This document shows positions 49,201 to 59,999 of a stretch of DNA of 64,000 nucleotides, piece after piece. The translations under genes and the position numbers were made by a program. The stretch is from the NCBI GenBank assembly GCA_916613615.1, contig OU744727.1:410593-474592 (forward strand), in the 5' to 3' direction. Each line of letters begins with the position of its first letter. Position 1 is the stretch's first letter. Source of the stretch: Steromphala cineraria (taxonomy: Eukaryota; Mollusca; Gastropoda; Trochida; Trochidae). The notes beneath the pieces were generated by a model. That model saw only the letters and a list, made by a program, of their open reading frames with translations. It ran no database searches and was not told where the DNA came from.

Positions 49201-49671
49201 TATGATATAACAATGGAAAACAAATATGTATATAAATATACGTATACTTGTTACACTCTTATTTTGCGTTTTAGGTATATGTCTATAGATATTGATTAGA
49301 CTCACCTCATTAGACTGAAGTTTCTTCTTCATATCTTCGATCTCTTTTGTTTTCACTTTCAACTGGTGTTTATGGTTCTCTACCAAAATCTCACGTTCCA
49401 CTTTCTGATTTTCCTCCTTGCGAACCCTTGCCTCCAACTCTTCAATTCTTCCATCTTTCTCAACACCCTTTTTTTTGTGAATCTTCACCAGTTTTTCCAA
49501 CCCGTCTATTTTCATATTAAGGAACGAAACCTCCTGGCTTCGAGAAGGATCCTGCAAATCAATGCTCGCTTCGAAGGACTTCAGAGACGTATTGCTAGCG
49601 CTCCGACACATAATCTCAGGCGCCGGCTCGTATTTGGCACGGCTGCGCTTCCGTCGTTTCAACCACGGCAT
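40261..49671 (-). CDS. Coiled-coil, Death-domain and CARD protein (paralogue B)
   Basis: Six minus-strand exons: 49306-49671, 48476-48602, 43520-43711, 42540-42821, 42021-42158 and 40261-41168. All junctions are phase-consistent (0, 1, 1, 1, 1) and give 670 codons plus TGA. Residues 1-20 are basic (MPWLKRRKRSRAK); about 45-122 form a coiled coil (DGLEKLVKIHKKK, KEIEDMKKKLQSNE). Residues about 145-228 form a Death domain: ITERMGKLI, spliced to GEDWITLGMELKLKDDTL, then DWTRQKEEWDVSTLLKALK. Residues about 234-320 look like a CARD: RRFLLENLTGPCVTRICDEL, then ALKLQY-like and CPEGTLNIFYEILRKC. Exon 5 has TPVHAPVHAPVQ. The last exon (302 residues) repeats WEQTG and ends in a helical region I do not recognise. 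Likely a cytosolic adaptor for death-fold assemblies, from domain content. Donors include gtgagt and gtaagt; the weakest are gtctgt (48475) and gtgaca (43519). Paralogue of the gene at 55554-59671. Confidence 0.78.
41412..41985. mobile_element. Older inverted-end element hosting a bivalve-type repeat
   Basis: 'aaggcccagaaaaaaatg' plus 'tttctg' at the left faces 'cagaaacaaattac' plus 'ttttttcctaggcc' at the right. The bivalve-type repeat (41641-41907) is nested inside. The whole lies in the last intron (41169-42020) of the minus-strand Death/CARD gene. Confidence 0.6.
41641..41907 (+). mobile_element. Bivalve-type interspersed repeat, single-core copy
   Basis: Near-identical to the ends and one core of 5929-6926: 'aacacgaatgcccccgg', then 'tcaaggtcaaggtcac', 'aagttatgaccaaggttaa', a short (gacg)n run, and 'ccgattcgggggcata'. 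It defines the unexpanded length of the family as about 267 bp. The 71-codon ORF across it is a by-product. Confidence 0.9.
43061..43275. mobile_element. Foldback element, arms of about 49 bp
   Basis: 'aacgttacgctaactccact' plus 'aatctataccctt' pairs with 'aagggtacagatt' plus 'agtggagttagcgtaacgtt', and the outer ends read 'cctgt(c/t)t(c/a)aggg'. It is in the intron between the Death-domain and CARD exons of the 40-50 kb gene. Confidence 0.85.
43925..44135. mobile_element. Fragment of the 17.1-18.4 kb foldback family
   Basis: Shares 'tttcagctttctaggcctta', 'gaagaagataagaatagg' and a 'cccctgtg...caacagggcc' block with the 145-bp units at 17.5-18.2 kb. Inverted arms are absent. Confidence 0.65.
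44695..44768 (-). repeat. 76-bp exon-boundary repeat, copy left of the LINE
   Basis: One copy of the 76-bp unit described at 47985-48476, ending 'ggtatttagat' exactly where the LINE begins. It belonged to the same array before the LINE inserted. Confidence 0.9.
44769..47984 (-). mobile_element. Dead L2/CR1-like non-LTR retrotransposon
   Basis: A minus-strand LINE of about 3.2 kb between two parts of the 76-bp array, with 'agat' on both sides. Order: an N-terminal stretch without a clear domain, an AP-type endonuclease (VINAQSARSK, LFITETWF, GRGGGVAVIHK, LSDHFAVFV), a linker, a reverse transcriptase (LLDLSAAFDTVDH, GVPKGSVLGPILFLLYVNSL, YAYADDNQV with the YADD catalytic core) and a C-terminal WLPVKSRI...LPTDI region typical of L2/CR1. 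The 3' end is a (tta)n tail. Damage: an in-frame TGA at 47334-47336, a deletion of about 25 codons plus frameshift near 46045, a frameshift near 45520-45560, and Tyr for the usual Asp in the endonuclease GDFN motif (VGYFNIH). It is probably 5'-truncated. It lies in intron 2 of the Death/CARD gene, in the same orientation. Confidence 0.93.
47985..48476 (-). repeat. 76-bp tandem array copied from an exon and its 5' splice site
   Basis: 'aatgagccaatc' or its variants recurs at 47991, 48067, 48143, 48219, 48295, 48371 and 48447, exactly 76 bp apart; one more copy lies left of the LINE (44695). Read on the minus strand each unit contains 'gagaggatgggcaaactc' plus 'atag', identical to the last 22 bases of the Death-domain exon 48476-48602, followed by its 'gtctgt' donor. 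So the array repeats an exon/intron boundary into the intron. Reading through from the true exon stops in the next copy. Confidence 0.95.
48618..49022. mobile_element. hAT-type MITE (copy 2) with 8-bp target duplication
   Basis: Ends 'cagtctgattaaaatcgac' and 'gtcgatttttatcagactg' are inverted; 'agcagttt' flanks both sides (48610-48617 and 49023-49030), an 8-bp target duplication as in hAT elements. The family is shared with 11826-12254. It lies in intron 1 of the Death/CARD gene, with its duplication only 7 bp from the predicted 3' splice site (exon starts at 48602 on the minus strand). Confidence 0.88.
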
Positions 49672-49789
49672 AGTTCTGACCGAATGTATTTCCTTCCTTT
49701 GGTTAAATTGCGGTCCGACCTAGTCCTTCTGGCTCGTATGGTTCATCTTGATTGTGATTTCTTACTGAGTTCCTTTCAGATTTGACACA

Positions 49790-52050
49790 CTTGTATGCCC
49801 CGTTAAAATGGTGAAATAATTCAATGGTTGTTTTAAAGAGTTGCAGATAATGATTCTACCGTATAATTGAAGTCGTGGAAAGGTTTAGAGAAAAAACTCC
49901 AATGTAATAAGAAGTTTCCAGGCCCCTTGATATATGACTGAAATTGTTTGCTATCAGTACGAATATCACGTCTAATTATATTACATGATATGCCTTATCT
50001 AAGCGACCTTAGATAACCTCATACCTGACATGATTGATAATACCCTTATAAGGTCAGATCTGAAATACTGAAGTTGTTTTTGGCAAGACCGACGAGTTTG
50101 ACTAAATAATACATTTTAAAATAATTGCGTGTTACTTCACTTAAAATCAATCAGCATGCATTGTTGAATTGTGACAAGTGACAAGTGACAAGTGACAAGT
50201 TTATTGCATTTGGGGCCACGTGACCCATATTGCTAATACAGAAAAGACTGCACACAGTGCGCATGATTATCATTTTAAACTGAATTGTTCAATAAATAAG
50301 GTCACGCAATTTTATGAAAGTCAGGCAGGATCTATATATCATATATTAGGGATAGCGTGACTCTTATTTTGCTGATAATTTATTCTTATAATATTTTCCT
50401 TTAATCTTGACACATTTGATATCAGAAAAAACGAGGAACGATGAAATGTTCCGACTAGACAAGACAGCTGACAAAGTTTAACAGTGTAAAATATAAGTAA
50501 ATAACTATTACATAGACGAGAGAAGATTAAGGTGAAATACACTTTACTCCTGTCCGTGAGGTGATAACACCCACTACTGTTACCACTACCAGTGCGTCAA
50601 AGAAGTTTGGTGGTGGATACAAGCTGTTATCGGATGGAAAGGATGTTGAGAAAGCCACGTGACCATGAAACCGTTACTGTCAGAAGGTAGCTCTACGACC
50701 CGGTTAATGAAATTTGTGAAATGTAAAAGCTGACGAAACGAAACATTACAACTATAAAAATAATCACTTCATGGTTAAAAGGAGAATGACGAACAGTCTA
50801 AATTCTGGTTGTAAAGAGTTGTCATGAACCTCATTTATAGTATAAGTGAAAATGTATTTATTATACATCCCTGCTTCAGGAAGGGATTTTTTGTAAATGT
50901 GCATGTCAATGACATTGACAACAATAAAGTAGCAATTAAATGAGAAAGAACAGCGATTTGATGAGAAATTGTACAAAGTAAATAATATGACAAACACAAA
51001 AATATAATTTTTGGTAATAAAAAAGACGCATTTCTTCTTTAGTGAACGTTTACAATTTTCAATTGAAACGTCTCTCGTGAAGGAAATGTATTTTGCATTC
51101 GACGAAAATTAGCCCTGCCGGGAATAATCCCCAGGAACACAGGACGATACTAGTATGTCAATACACGTGACACCATGTGATTTCATCAAACATGATGTGT
51201 GGTTATATCTAGATTATGACCAACTCGATGAGTGCTGTCTCTATATTTAGCTCCAAACTACCAAGCTTATAAGGAAGTATATATACAGTATAGTAGGCCT
51301 AGTTTCGATTGAATCATCCCTTAAATATGTCACGGGGTCTTGAGACAGATTTATTTCAATATGCATCACATTTAGGTCAACTTAACTTTTCATTAGTGTG
51401 TTTATTTTGTGTCTCATTTGAACATACACATTAAAGAAAATATAATGTTTCAAAACATGAACACATTAGATGTGTTTGTAATAAAGGGGTTACTATTTCC
51501 CAAAGGGACTCTTGCGATGGCGATATTTACTCGTTATCATAGTGCTTGTTAAAATTGTGTTTTTTGTATTTGATTAGTCTGTTTTCCCGACCCTAAAGCA
51601 AAAATATATTAAAGGAACCTTCTTAAGTCTAGACAATGTTGGCACGTCTAGATGCCTCAGCTTTAGGAAATTAAGAATTATGCAGGGCTCCTTCTTATTT
51701 TAATATCAAATATTTAAAAAAATTTTTTTAGCGAAAAAACGTTTTTCAGGGACTATACATGCATGTTAGTCTATGATTAAATGTTTGTCATATGTTTATG
51801 TTTTATACGATTTAACCAAAATTTCCTTCAGGATAATAAAGTATTATCTTATCCTATAGTCTATTGTGTGTCATTATCGCAAAAGCGATAGTCTATTCTG
51901 GGGTGTTATTGCGATAGTTTTTCATAAAAGAAATGCTGAGTTTGCTGCTTTTTTTGTGATGATTTAAAACTGGACCTTAATTTTGGGAGTCGACACCAAG
52001 TGGGTTACCTGTTGTACCTCTCGGTTACTACTTCAGCTCTCGACGATCTC
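49790..52050. other. Intergenic stretch, no supported gene
   Basis: Upstream region of the 40-50 kb gene and part of the gap between the two Death/CARD genes. A short (gtgacaa)4 microsatellite sits at 50171-50201. Minus-strand ORFs of 67-77 codons lack domains. I could not identify a TATA box or CpG cluster. Confidence 0.5.
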
Positions 52051-52054
52051 TTAA

Positions 52055-53056
52055 AGGAGACGTAGCACGTTTTTTGATAATTCTACATTTAAAATATTTC
52101 ACTGATAAGTGTAATTGTAATGCTTATTGTATTATTTTGACAGTGTCAACAATCTCATTACCGAAACCAATCATCCACAGTCAGAGGACAAAGTATAAAG
52201 ATTTATATAAACTCCATTGGCGGCCATTTTGTGTGAACACCTTTAATTCATTTTGTGTAAGAAAAAGGAATCGCATGGCTAAACTTGACTTAATATATTT
52301 GAGTTATTACTGCTTCATTAAGCTTAAATACATTGCCTTTCAACTGGAAGCATTAATTTCCTGACATCACCTTTTATTACCCTTAAGATAAATTTCTCGA
52401 ATTCTGATTGGTCAATAGCCAAAGCATACATACCCGTGTAGTCGGATTTGGCAGGGTGTACGAAGTGTACACCCCGTCAAATGTGTCACGTGACATACCA
52501 AACGGGTCATACGGATGACCTTGACCTCAGCTGGAAAGCGGAAGTAAAACGGCCGCTCGACTGACAATTTCAGAATCAAAATTTACAATGACCAACATCA
52601 ATTGAGAGATTCTAATGTTATGTCATTGTTAATATCCATTGTCTTATTACATTCATTCAATATGAACACATGTTTCTCTTTAATTATTTCATTTAAGAAC
52701 ACTTTTAATTCGGATATTTTTAGTCACAGAGTTATCTCCCTTTATATAACTGCCGTTAGCTCCGTACCGCGACTCTTGATGTTCACACTGTGCTGAGCTT
52801 GGACCGCAGTCTAGTTAGACTTATTTCGGTCAAAATGAGTAAACTGTGTTGAAATAAAAGATCTTAAGGGTAATAAATTCGTTACACGGCGTTTTGACAG
52901 GGTGTACGGGACTGTAAGACCCTTGTACATTCTGCATTTCCTTCGGCTCCGCCTCAGGAAAATACAGAATGTACAAGGGTCTTACACAGTCCCGTACACC
53001 CTGTCAAAACGCCGTGTAACTAATAATATCCCCCCTAAAAACGTGCTACTGCCCCT
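52055..53056. mobile_element. TTAA-type MITE (copy 2) split by nested insertions
   Basis: Ends 'aggagacgtagcacg' and 'cgtgctactgcccct' with TTAA on both sides. The MITE sequence breaks near 52378 and resumes near 53025 at 'atatcccccctaaaaacg'. The insert of about 650 bp has its own inverted 'acccttaaga'/'tcttaagggt' pair (about 52379 and 52863) and a long palindrome at 52881-53020. Confidence 0.85.
52881..53020. repeat. Near-perfect palindrome, arms of about 65 bp
   Basis: 'gttacacggcgttttgacag' through 'gtacattctg' pairs with 'cagaatgtac' through 'ctgtcaaaacgccgtgtaac'; the loop reads 'cttcggctccgcctc'. Such a sequence can extrude as a cruciform. It is nested in the TTAA MITE and likely the end of a foldback transposon. 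Confidence 0.92.
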
Positions 53057-53059
53057 TTA

Positions 53060-55430
53060 AATGTCGATAGTTAGACTTGCTATCGATACGACTTATCCTT
53101 TTAAAAAATATCAATCGATAAAGTACAATCGGCAACTATTGCGTGAAAGGGACAGTTTCATCTATCGTTACACCCCTAGTTTATAACACATTTCAGTGGA
53201 TACTGATGATAAGTTCTTAAAACCTTTCAATTTTCCAAAAAGCAAATTGAAGTAATTTGTTAAGTCTGTCATATGTCATACGCTGGAAACCATGTGCATT
53301 CCTTGTGGCTTTTTCGTATTTATTTTAACTACGTTTTACTGTAATACAAGAAAATGATATGGATGTCAACTTCATAATTTCACACGACGTTTAACTGCTT
53401 TACATGTATCAACAACATCCTCTTACGTTCTTTCACAAATACACAGTTGTGCAGAAGTTGATATCAATCAAAGATTCACGCTCGAATCGCTCAATTGTCT
53501 TTTAACTTGTCAACAGACAACAGCATAATGTCTATATGCAGCCACCAGGATTGTCAAAGACTGATAACTAACAACTGGAAAACTTGTTAAAGTTGCATTC
53601 TGAGAAATGAAAGAACAGTTAACCTGTGTTGCATGAAATTAATGTTAAATTAAGTTTTACGCTTTTCGTGTGTATTTAGTCAATCTAGACTTGCTGAAGG
53701 AGTTCTGTGCTAAGACTGTATTCAAGCCCATTTGAACTAGAAGTGAATGTGCACAATCTGTAAATAGTCACATTAGGGTGGTTAAAATCCAACTTATTTT
53801 GTTAAGATCTACGTCTACTTCCATATTAAGCCCTCTTCAGATTCAGTTTGACAATTCCCACAATTTCACACAAGACGGAGACCAGAGTAAAGGGAACGTC
53901 TTATTGGAGATTATTTTGAATAGCTCGTGAAAACTATACATATATTTCATCTAACAGACGATTATCCTTTTAAGTGACAAAGGATGTTTACGTTAAAACA
54001 CGTAACACTAATCTTGTTTGCATATGATTCGCTTAAAAACGTGTTTTCTGTAGTATACATTTCTTTCACCCGAGGACTTTTGGGATCTTAAGGACTGAAC
54101 AGGTCGTTTTCTCTTCTTAAAATTCCGAATATTTGTTCAATATGACCTTACCAGAACCCACCATTTGTCAAAAATATTCAATTATTAACAATACACGAGG
54201 AATTATCATTTGAAGATTAAATCTTGGTTTAGTTGCAACTTGCAAGAAATGTCTTTTCACGATTCCGCTGTTTTAACCATCACAATCTTTTTCGAATAAC
54301 TGGAATAAAATATTCAAACAAAACAATCATATGTGTCAATAAACTTTATAAAAGAACATTTTAAATCATTGATTTCATGAATACGTTTGGCAACATGACA
54401 TTTAAAACAAATTCTTCAAAGATAAAACGAACATCCTGGTAAAGTCCGTTTAAGGATGTTTCGGTCAGTATTAAACCAAAATCTGAAATGCAAGAGATAT
54501 CCGAATAGATCTTATGTTCTGTCAAAATGAGTTGACAAATAGTTAAACCATATATATTTACAGGCATGAAACCTTAGGATTTCTTTTATCATATCCTTAT
54601 TGCATTTTGTAAAACTCTAACGGATTAAATTCTTAAGTTTACATTTCAATAAAAAAATAATTTGTGAATAATGCATTTTCCGCGATAATTCTGTAACAAA
54701 ATTTATTTTGAGATCTATTCAGTTGTGGTTATACAAAATACAAAATTGTAAACATAAACAATGCAAATGCCAAACCAATGCCATTTTTTAAGCTTTGAAA
54801 ATGACGAAATGTCGGTTATCAAAAATGACAATCCATTTCAATGATGAGCCCGTGTAGCATACGGTCAATTCATCCGTGATCTGCGACTTGTGTTCCCGTC
54901 AGCTTGAGACTGCCTGAGCGAGTGTTTAACATTACCTGACAATCGTTTCGTTCTTTGCCCATGTAGACCATTGTATAACTCAACATATTTCCAGGCAAAT
55001 GCTAGAGAGAAACTTCTGTCGCCGAATGCTGCATCCTCGCACATCGAGCCGCATACTAACAATCCAGCAAGGTTTCAGGTAGAGCCTCCAAACTGAGGTA
55101 AATACCAGAAGCAAAATCTCTATAATTACTCTGGAGAATTTGTATTTATCGTTTCGTTCTTTGCCTATGTAGACAATATCACACCCTGTGTATATATCAA
55201 AGTAAATACAAGAAGCGCTACCTAAATCATTACCATAAAAGAGTTGTTCTTTGAAAGCAGCCACCTAGAGTTTCGCGCAACCCCAAAAGGTTCCCGTATC
55301 CTGTTTACTTTTAGGCCTTCTTCTAACCGCCTCTGAGAGAGATACGTCGCACATGGAGTGTAGCCTATTGGCTAACTACCGTGACTACCGAAAAGGCAAA
55401 GAGTAAACATAATGGAATAAAACCTTGTTT
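53060..55430. other. Intergenic stretch, no supported gene
   Basis: AT-rich. A 24-bp near-identical direct repeat, 'tcgtttcgttctttgcc' plus 'atgtagac', occurs at about 54943 and 55147. Minus-strand ORFs of 65-94 codons there share no recognisable domain. Confidence 0.45.
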
Positions 55431-55553
55431 CAGTTCCCTGATAAAAGTCGAAATTCATAATGATGCGCTTCGCGCTTACAATAATTCATGTTTTGTAAAC
55501 ATGCCGCCCTCAGCTCATCCTTATAGCAAACAATAGATTTTCTATCAAGCACC

Positions 55554-58500
55554 TTATACAGTGGTGTCAATCCCCGCACCGCCACTGCCAGACCCCTTGG
55601 ATCTTCCATTCTCGCACCTGCTCTCATCTGAGAGAACGTATCGGGCAAAATCTGGCGGGATTCTGCCCGTGCCAGATTTCCCCGCGAACGAAGAATAACG
55701 TCCTGTGCTGGAGGTATGTGTGAGTTCCAGCGTGGACGCTTTGCTTCTTGAACCTCTATCAGACCTTGCTAAGGTCGAGCCACAGCTTCCGGTGTCGGCA
55801 GAAGTTCTGTCTAGAGATGAGCCATTGCTCTCAAGGCCAAAAGAGTCCAATATTCCAGGTCTTGGCAACGTGGAGGCATTGCTTCCTCGGTCTATGGAAC
55901 ACCGCTCATCAGACCGACTCCAGGAAACGGAGTCGTAGCGCCCCCTGTCGGACCTAGCTAAAGAGGAGGAGTTACTTCCCGCTGACATATCCATCAGCAT
56001 GGCCTCGACGTGGTTTGAGGACGTCAAGATGGACGCCAGAAGCTTGAAGATGTCGTGTTGTCCGAATCCAAGAGGGCCGATATGCTTGTCTGAATCCGTT
56101 ATCTTGCTTTGGTTCGACTTACTGTACAAGGGGGATCTCGCAGTTTCCTCGACCACTGGCTCGTCATTCGGTCTCAGGTGCTCTGAAATAGTGGTCGAAC
56201 TGTTGACTTAAACAGATTTCGGGTATAAATGAAAATATATGAGAACAAATATGATAATGCTTTGTGCTGTTAATTCATAGAGCAGCACGGACTTTGACAA
56301 CAAAGTCATGATTTTTTTTGAAAATTGGCAATGGCCAGCGGCCAATTAGTGTCGAAAGCATTCTTGAGTATCGTCAAATACAACATATCTTTTTCCCGAA
56401 TTCAAGATAAGGATATTATGTTAAGTGAGTGTATGAGTGTAAGTGTATGAGCTCAGGTCAATATATATATATGATATTTAACAAGTATCAAAGCCAAATA
56501 GAGTAACACACCTCTGATTTTTTTCTCGACATGGGGTTGTTCCGATTTGATAAGTGCTTCACAGAAGGATTCGAGCGCGTTCTCGCCAAATAAAGGAAGG
56601 AGGTTCAATAGACTCGCGCATCGCTCGAGCCTGGTGCACTGTGACGTCACATGGAACACGTCACTGTTGTCAAGGAGACCTTTGTCCCTGAGGTAGGGCA
56701 GGGTGACGGCGGGGAGGAGATGCTCTTTGATATAGGAGTGAAGTTGTTCCAAGAGCAATCGGTGTTCCTTTGGCATACATCCATCTGTAAATCAATTGTC
56801 GAAACGTATCAATTAGGCTGGTGTATTTTGCCCAGAGTTAAAAAACACATACTAAAAGATTAAGAAGATTTGTACAAATCTACAATTAAAGGCTGTCGAG
56901 ATCAAAGTTCTTTAAACTGGCCTAGCATTTGTCAATTGAAACATGAGGAAACAGAATTATCGGCCAGAAGGATCAGTCAAAATGTTTGAAAAGTTCCTCT
57001 TCTTTAACAGCCTGGAAAAGCGTAATCATTACAAATATATCCAAAATTCTACCAAAAGAATTGACAATTTGCTAGTATTCAATATATAATGTATCTTTCC
57101 AGATTACTATTAAAACTGAAATGTTATGTTAGCGAACTTCTTAGTATCCCGATGTCCTAAAATGTTTTATTATATGATGGACGAGTGATCTGTCTTCTGA
57201 TTGGTCGAGGAAGGTGGTCACCGACAATGATCAAACCTTATGTTGACCGCGGGAAACGTCACGCGAGGTTAACATAACAATCCAATGACCTGGAGCTAAA
57301 AATAGATCGCCACTACGAGGAGCGCCGTAAAAAGTTGCTTCCAAAAAAACTTAAAATAAAGGATTGTTTTCCAAATAACTGAAACTTTCATAAATCATAT
57401 AATAAAACAGTTGTTGACTTCAGTTATCGGTGAATCCAATGGTTTATTGACCTCGGAAAATTATGTTCAACTCGGCTCTCGCCTCGGTGAACATAACTGT
57501 CCCAAGGTCAATAAACCATTGGATTCACCTCAACTGAAGTCAATAATTGTATAATGTTAGCGAACTTCTTAGTATCCCGATGTCCTGAAATGTTATGTTA
57601 GCGAACTTCTTAGTATCCCGATGTCCTGAAATGTCATGTTAACCTACTTCTTAGTATCCCGATGTCAGTGTCACGACACGCCTCCTGCAGATTGTCGATG
57701 GTTGCTAGGCGACCATTTTCTTTATTTCCTTTGACCCAGAAGCACAAAAGGCACCAGAACTGTTCCCGAGGAGAAACCCCTGCTTTGGAGGTAAACTTTT
57801 CAACATCCGGGCAATTCACATTTAGGGCTCGAAATAGATGTCGCACCTTGTCTGTAGTAACTGAAAAAATGACAAAAAATAGAGCCATTGGTTCTGTAGA
57901 TTATTAGGCTTAATATATAATTTTGCTTTTGGGTTTGGTCAGTATAGTATGTTCACACGGTTTCAGCTTCTAGGACTTATGTTTTTGGAGAAGAAGATGA
58001 AATAATTTTTGAGGGCGTTGCCCCTGTGGCACTAATAAGGGGTAATAGGGCAACCAAACCTACAGATTACAATCTTCACTAGTCGATAGTTCTGGAGAAG
58101 AAGATAAACAATGGTTTTTTGGCTCCCAAAGCTGTAAATTATAATCCTCACTAGTCAAAGAGTATGTACACAAAGTTTCAGATTTCAAGGCTCAATGCTG
58201 CTCGAGAAGAGGTCGAAAAAAAACAAAGTTTAGAAATGGACGGATGGACTGAAGAACCCCCCCCCCCCCCCCCCCCCCCCCTCATTTTTTCAGCAATAAG
58301 AGGGAAAGTTCGCCAACGACTGTAAAATGCGGGCATGTAAACTACCTCGTATGGTTGTAAACTACACACATGCATGACGTTAAATGATTGCAAACCTTAC
58401 CCATATATGATTGTAGTTTCCAGCCAAATTCTCTGATGTTGTGCGGCATCTTCAGAACCTCTGGCTCGTCCGGGATTGGAAGAGTTTCAGTCTGCAATGA

Positions 58501-59671
58501 CATTGGTGTACGAAATATATCTTATCATAATCTGCGTTGGATATCTAAAGTATCTGAATAAAGGTGTTTGTAATATCTAGGCAGAATATCATTCAAGGCT
58601 TTTTTGAGTAAGGCAAGGACTTTTGAGCTTCAAATAAAAAAATACTTAGGCAGGAATAACATTTCAGATATTCGGGTCCGAGTCAAATCTGACCCTCGAA
58701 TACTCGAGTCTACTTTTTGGACCCATGGAAGTTCTACACATAGGATAATTGGACGTAAATTCTAGAAGTGATATCAAGTTGTGACTTCAGAAAAGAAAAC
58801 ATTGGTCGAACTATTTGAGATGTCGAAGTAATGGAGAAATTACCTTCCCGGTAGCGGCGTACAGAGCTCTCATCTCCTTGGCCAGAGTGTTCTCCATGTG
58901 TTGCAGTCTGTAGCTCCATCCCTCGTTCAGCGTCTCCATCAGATCTTTAAGTTCTCCATAAACCTCTCTGTCCTCCGTCAAGTGACCCTCGCCATTGCCG
59001 TCCTGTCTCAGGGTGGCCTTACAGTCACCAGTGCAAGAACGCCCATTGCTTTCCCCGTGGTGACGTCCGGGCGATATTCCTGATATCACTTCTGTGTTTT
59101 GTCCTCGATCCGGGCTAAATTTGATTTTGTCTTTGCCCTGTGAAGGATCAATCTTTTTCAATGTCGACTTCGCTGCTGCCGAAAGAAAGTCGGCATGGAG
59201 GGTTTGTATCCCTTTCTGTAGGCTTTCGTTCTGTCTCTTCAGATCTTTGACTTCTTCGAAAATATGTTTCTCTTCCCTGAATCTTCGGTCACTCCCACCT
59301 TGACCTTGACAGAGCTGATGTTCCAGACCACGTATCTTGTTTTTCAAATCCTCAACCTCTATCTCGAGCAGCTGATTCTTGCGCGAGAGGTTATCACACT
59401 CGCAACTGTCGCTTTCCGTCTGCGTTGCACTGGATATGCAACCTGGTCCTGGAGGAAACCGGAAGTCGTTGCCATGGTAATTGTTTCTGGAACGCTCAAA
59501 TTCAAGTTCTTGTTTGAGCCGTCTGTTATCTGCCGCCACGCGCTCTGTCTCACCGAGAGCGAGTGCGAAGTTTGAGGAACTCTTTCTTTTGTCGGAAGAC
59601 TCCTCATCGCCATCTTTTTTCTTTTTCTTACTCTTACCAATCGAACGTCTCCAAAAACCATCCCGGTTCAT
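55554..59671 (-). CDS. Coiled-coil, Death-domain and CARD protein (paralogue A)
   Basis: Five minus-strand exons, 58844-59671, 58401-58491, 57675-57860, 56512-56784 and 55554-56182, join with phases 0, 1, 1, 1 into 668 codons plus TAA. Residues 1-40 are basic (WRRSIGKSKKKKKDGD), a possible nuclear-localisation stretch; coiled coils follow at about 38-62 and 95-175 (QLLEIEVEDLKNKIRGLE). A Death domain covers about 288-368: NIREFGWKLQSYM, then VTTDKVRHLFRALNV, FWCLLCFWVKGNKENGRLAT, DNLQEAC. A CARD covers about 372-458: EHRLLLEQLHSYI, LPYLRDKGLLDNSDV, RCASLLNLLPLFGENALESF, SEQPHVEKKI. The C-terminal 208 residues are Ser-rich with a loose repeat GS-x-x-(S/T)-L-x-R (SNSSSLARSDRG, SNASTLPRPG, SCGSTLARSDRG). 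The start ATG is the first in a long open exon. The Death-exon donor (gtgaca) matches that of the paralogue. Probable cytosolic signalling adaptor; partners unknown. Confidence 0.78.
57120..57668 (-). repeat. 41-bp intronic repeat interrupted by a palindromic insert
   Basis: 'gttagcgaacttcttagtat' plus 'cccgatgtcctgaaat' occurs at about 57127, 57556 and 57598, with a diverged copy ('gttaacctacttcttag') ending at 57665, right beside the Death-domain exon boundary at 57675. A palindromic element fills 57162-57556 between the first two; its arms are about 57400-57475 and 57483-57556 ('ccaatggtttattgacct' against 'aggtcaataaaccattgg'). Confidence 0.88.
57870..58220. mobile_element. Fragment of the 17.1-18.4 kb foldback family
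   Basis: Starts with 'aaatagagccattggttctg' (the arm end of the 17.1 kb element) and continues with 'ggagaagaagatgaaat' and 'gcccctgtggcactaataag'. Only one arm is present. It lies in the intron upstream of the Death-domain exon 57675-57860. Confidence 0.75.
58257..58281 (+). repeat. Poly(C) run of 25 bases
   Basis: An uninterrupted run of 25 C in an intron of the 55.6-59.7 kb gene. On the coding strand it is poly(G), able to form G-quadruplexes and prone to length errors. Confidence 0.95.
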
Positions 59672-59973
59672 TTTATCTCACCATAACTTTGTTTTTTTGT
59701 CAAATGTTAAGTTGTTTTTTTTCTGAAAAAAGGATCGAATATATGATACTTGTAGTTAAAAAATATTTTCCATAAATCGTTGTCGGCAAGTTCCGTCATG
59801 CTTCCAGTTTAAATTACACCATATGTGCATACGCCGTTAAAAAGCCATCTAAAGCGAAAAAAACTAAAAAACGACAAATGGTTCCTACATGAAATACGTA
59901 GTTAAAATCACGTCAGTCGGGTTATCATGGAGTTACCATAACTATAACTAAAATAGCAAGATACCTCTTATTG

Positions 59974-59997
59974 CTTTGGGGTCCAGAGACCCCAAAG
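59974..59997. repeat. 10-bp-arm hairpin
   Basis: 'ctttggggtc', a 4-bp loop, 'gaccccaaag'. It lies about 300 bp upstream of the start codon of the 55.6-59.7 kb gene; no function is inferred. Confidence 0.85.
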
Positions 59998-59999
59998 TT

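Noticed and set aside
58178..58393. Minus-strand ORF with poly-glycine
   Set aside because: Created by the poly(C) run in an intron; no other coding signal.
59264..59775. Plus-strand ORFs of 69-103 codons
   Set aside because: Shadows of the first exon of the 55.6-59.7 kb gene on the opposite strand.
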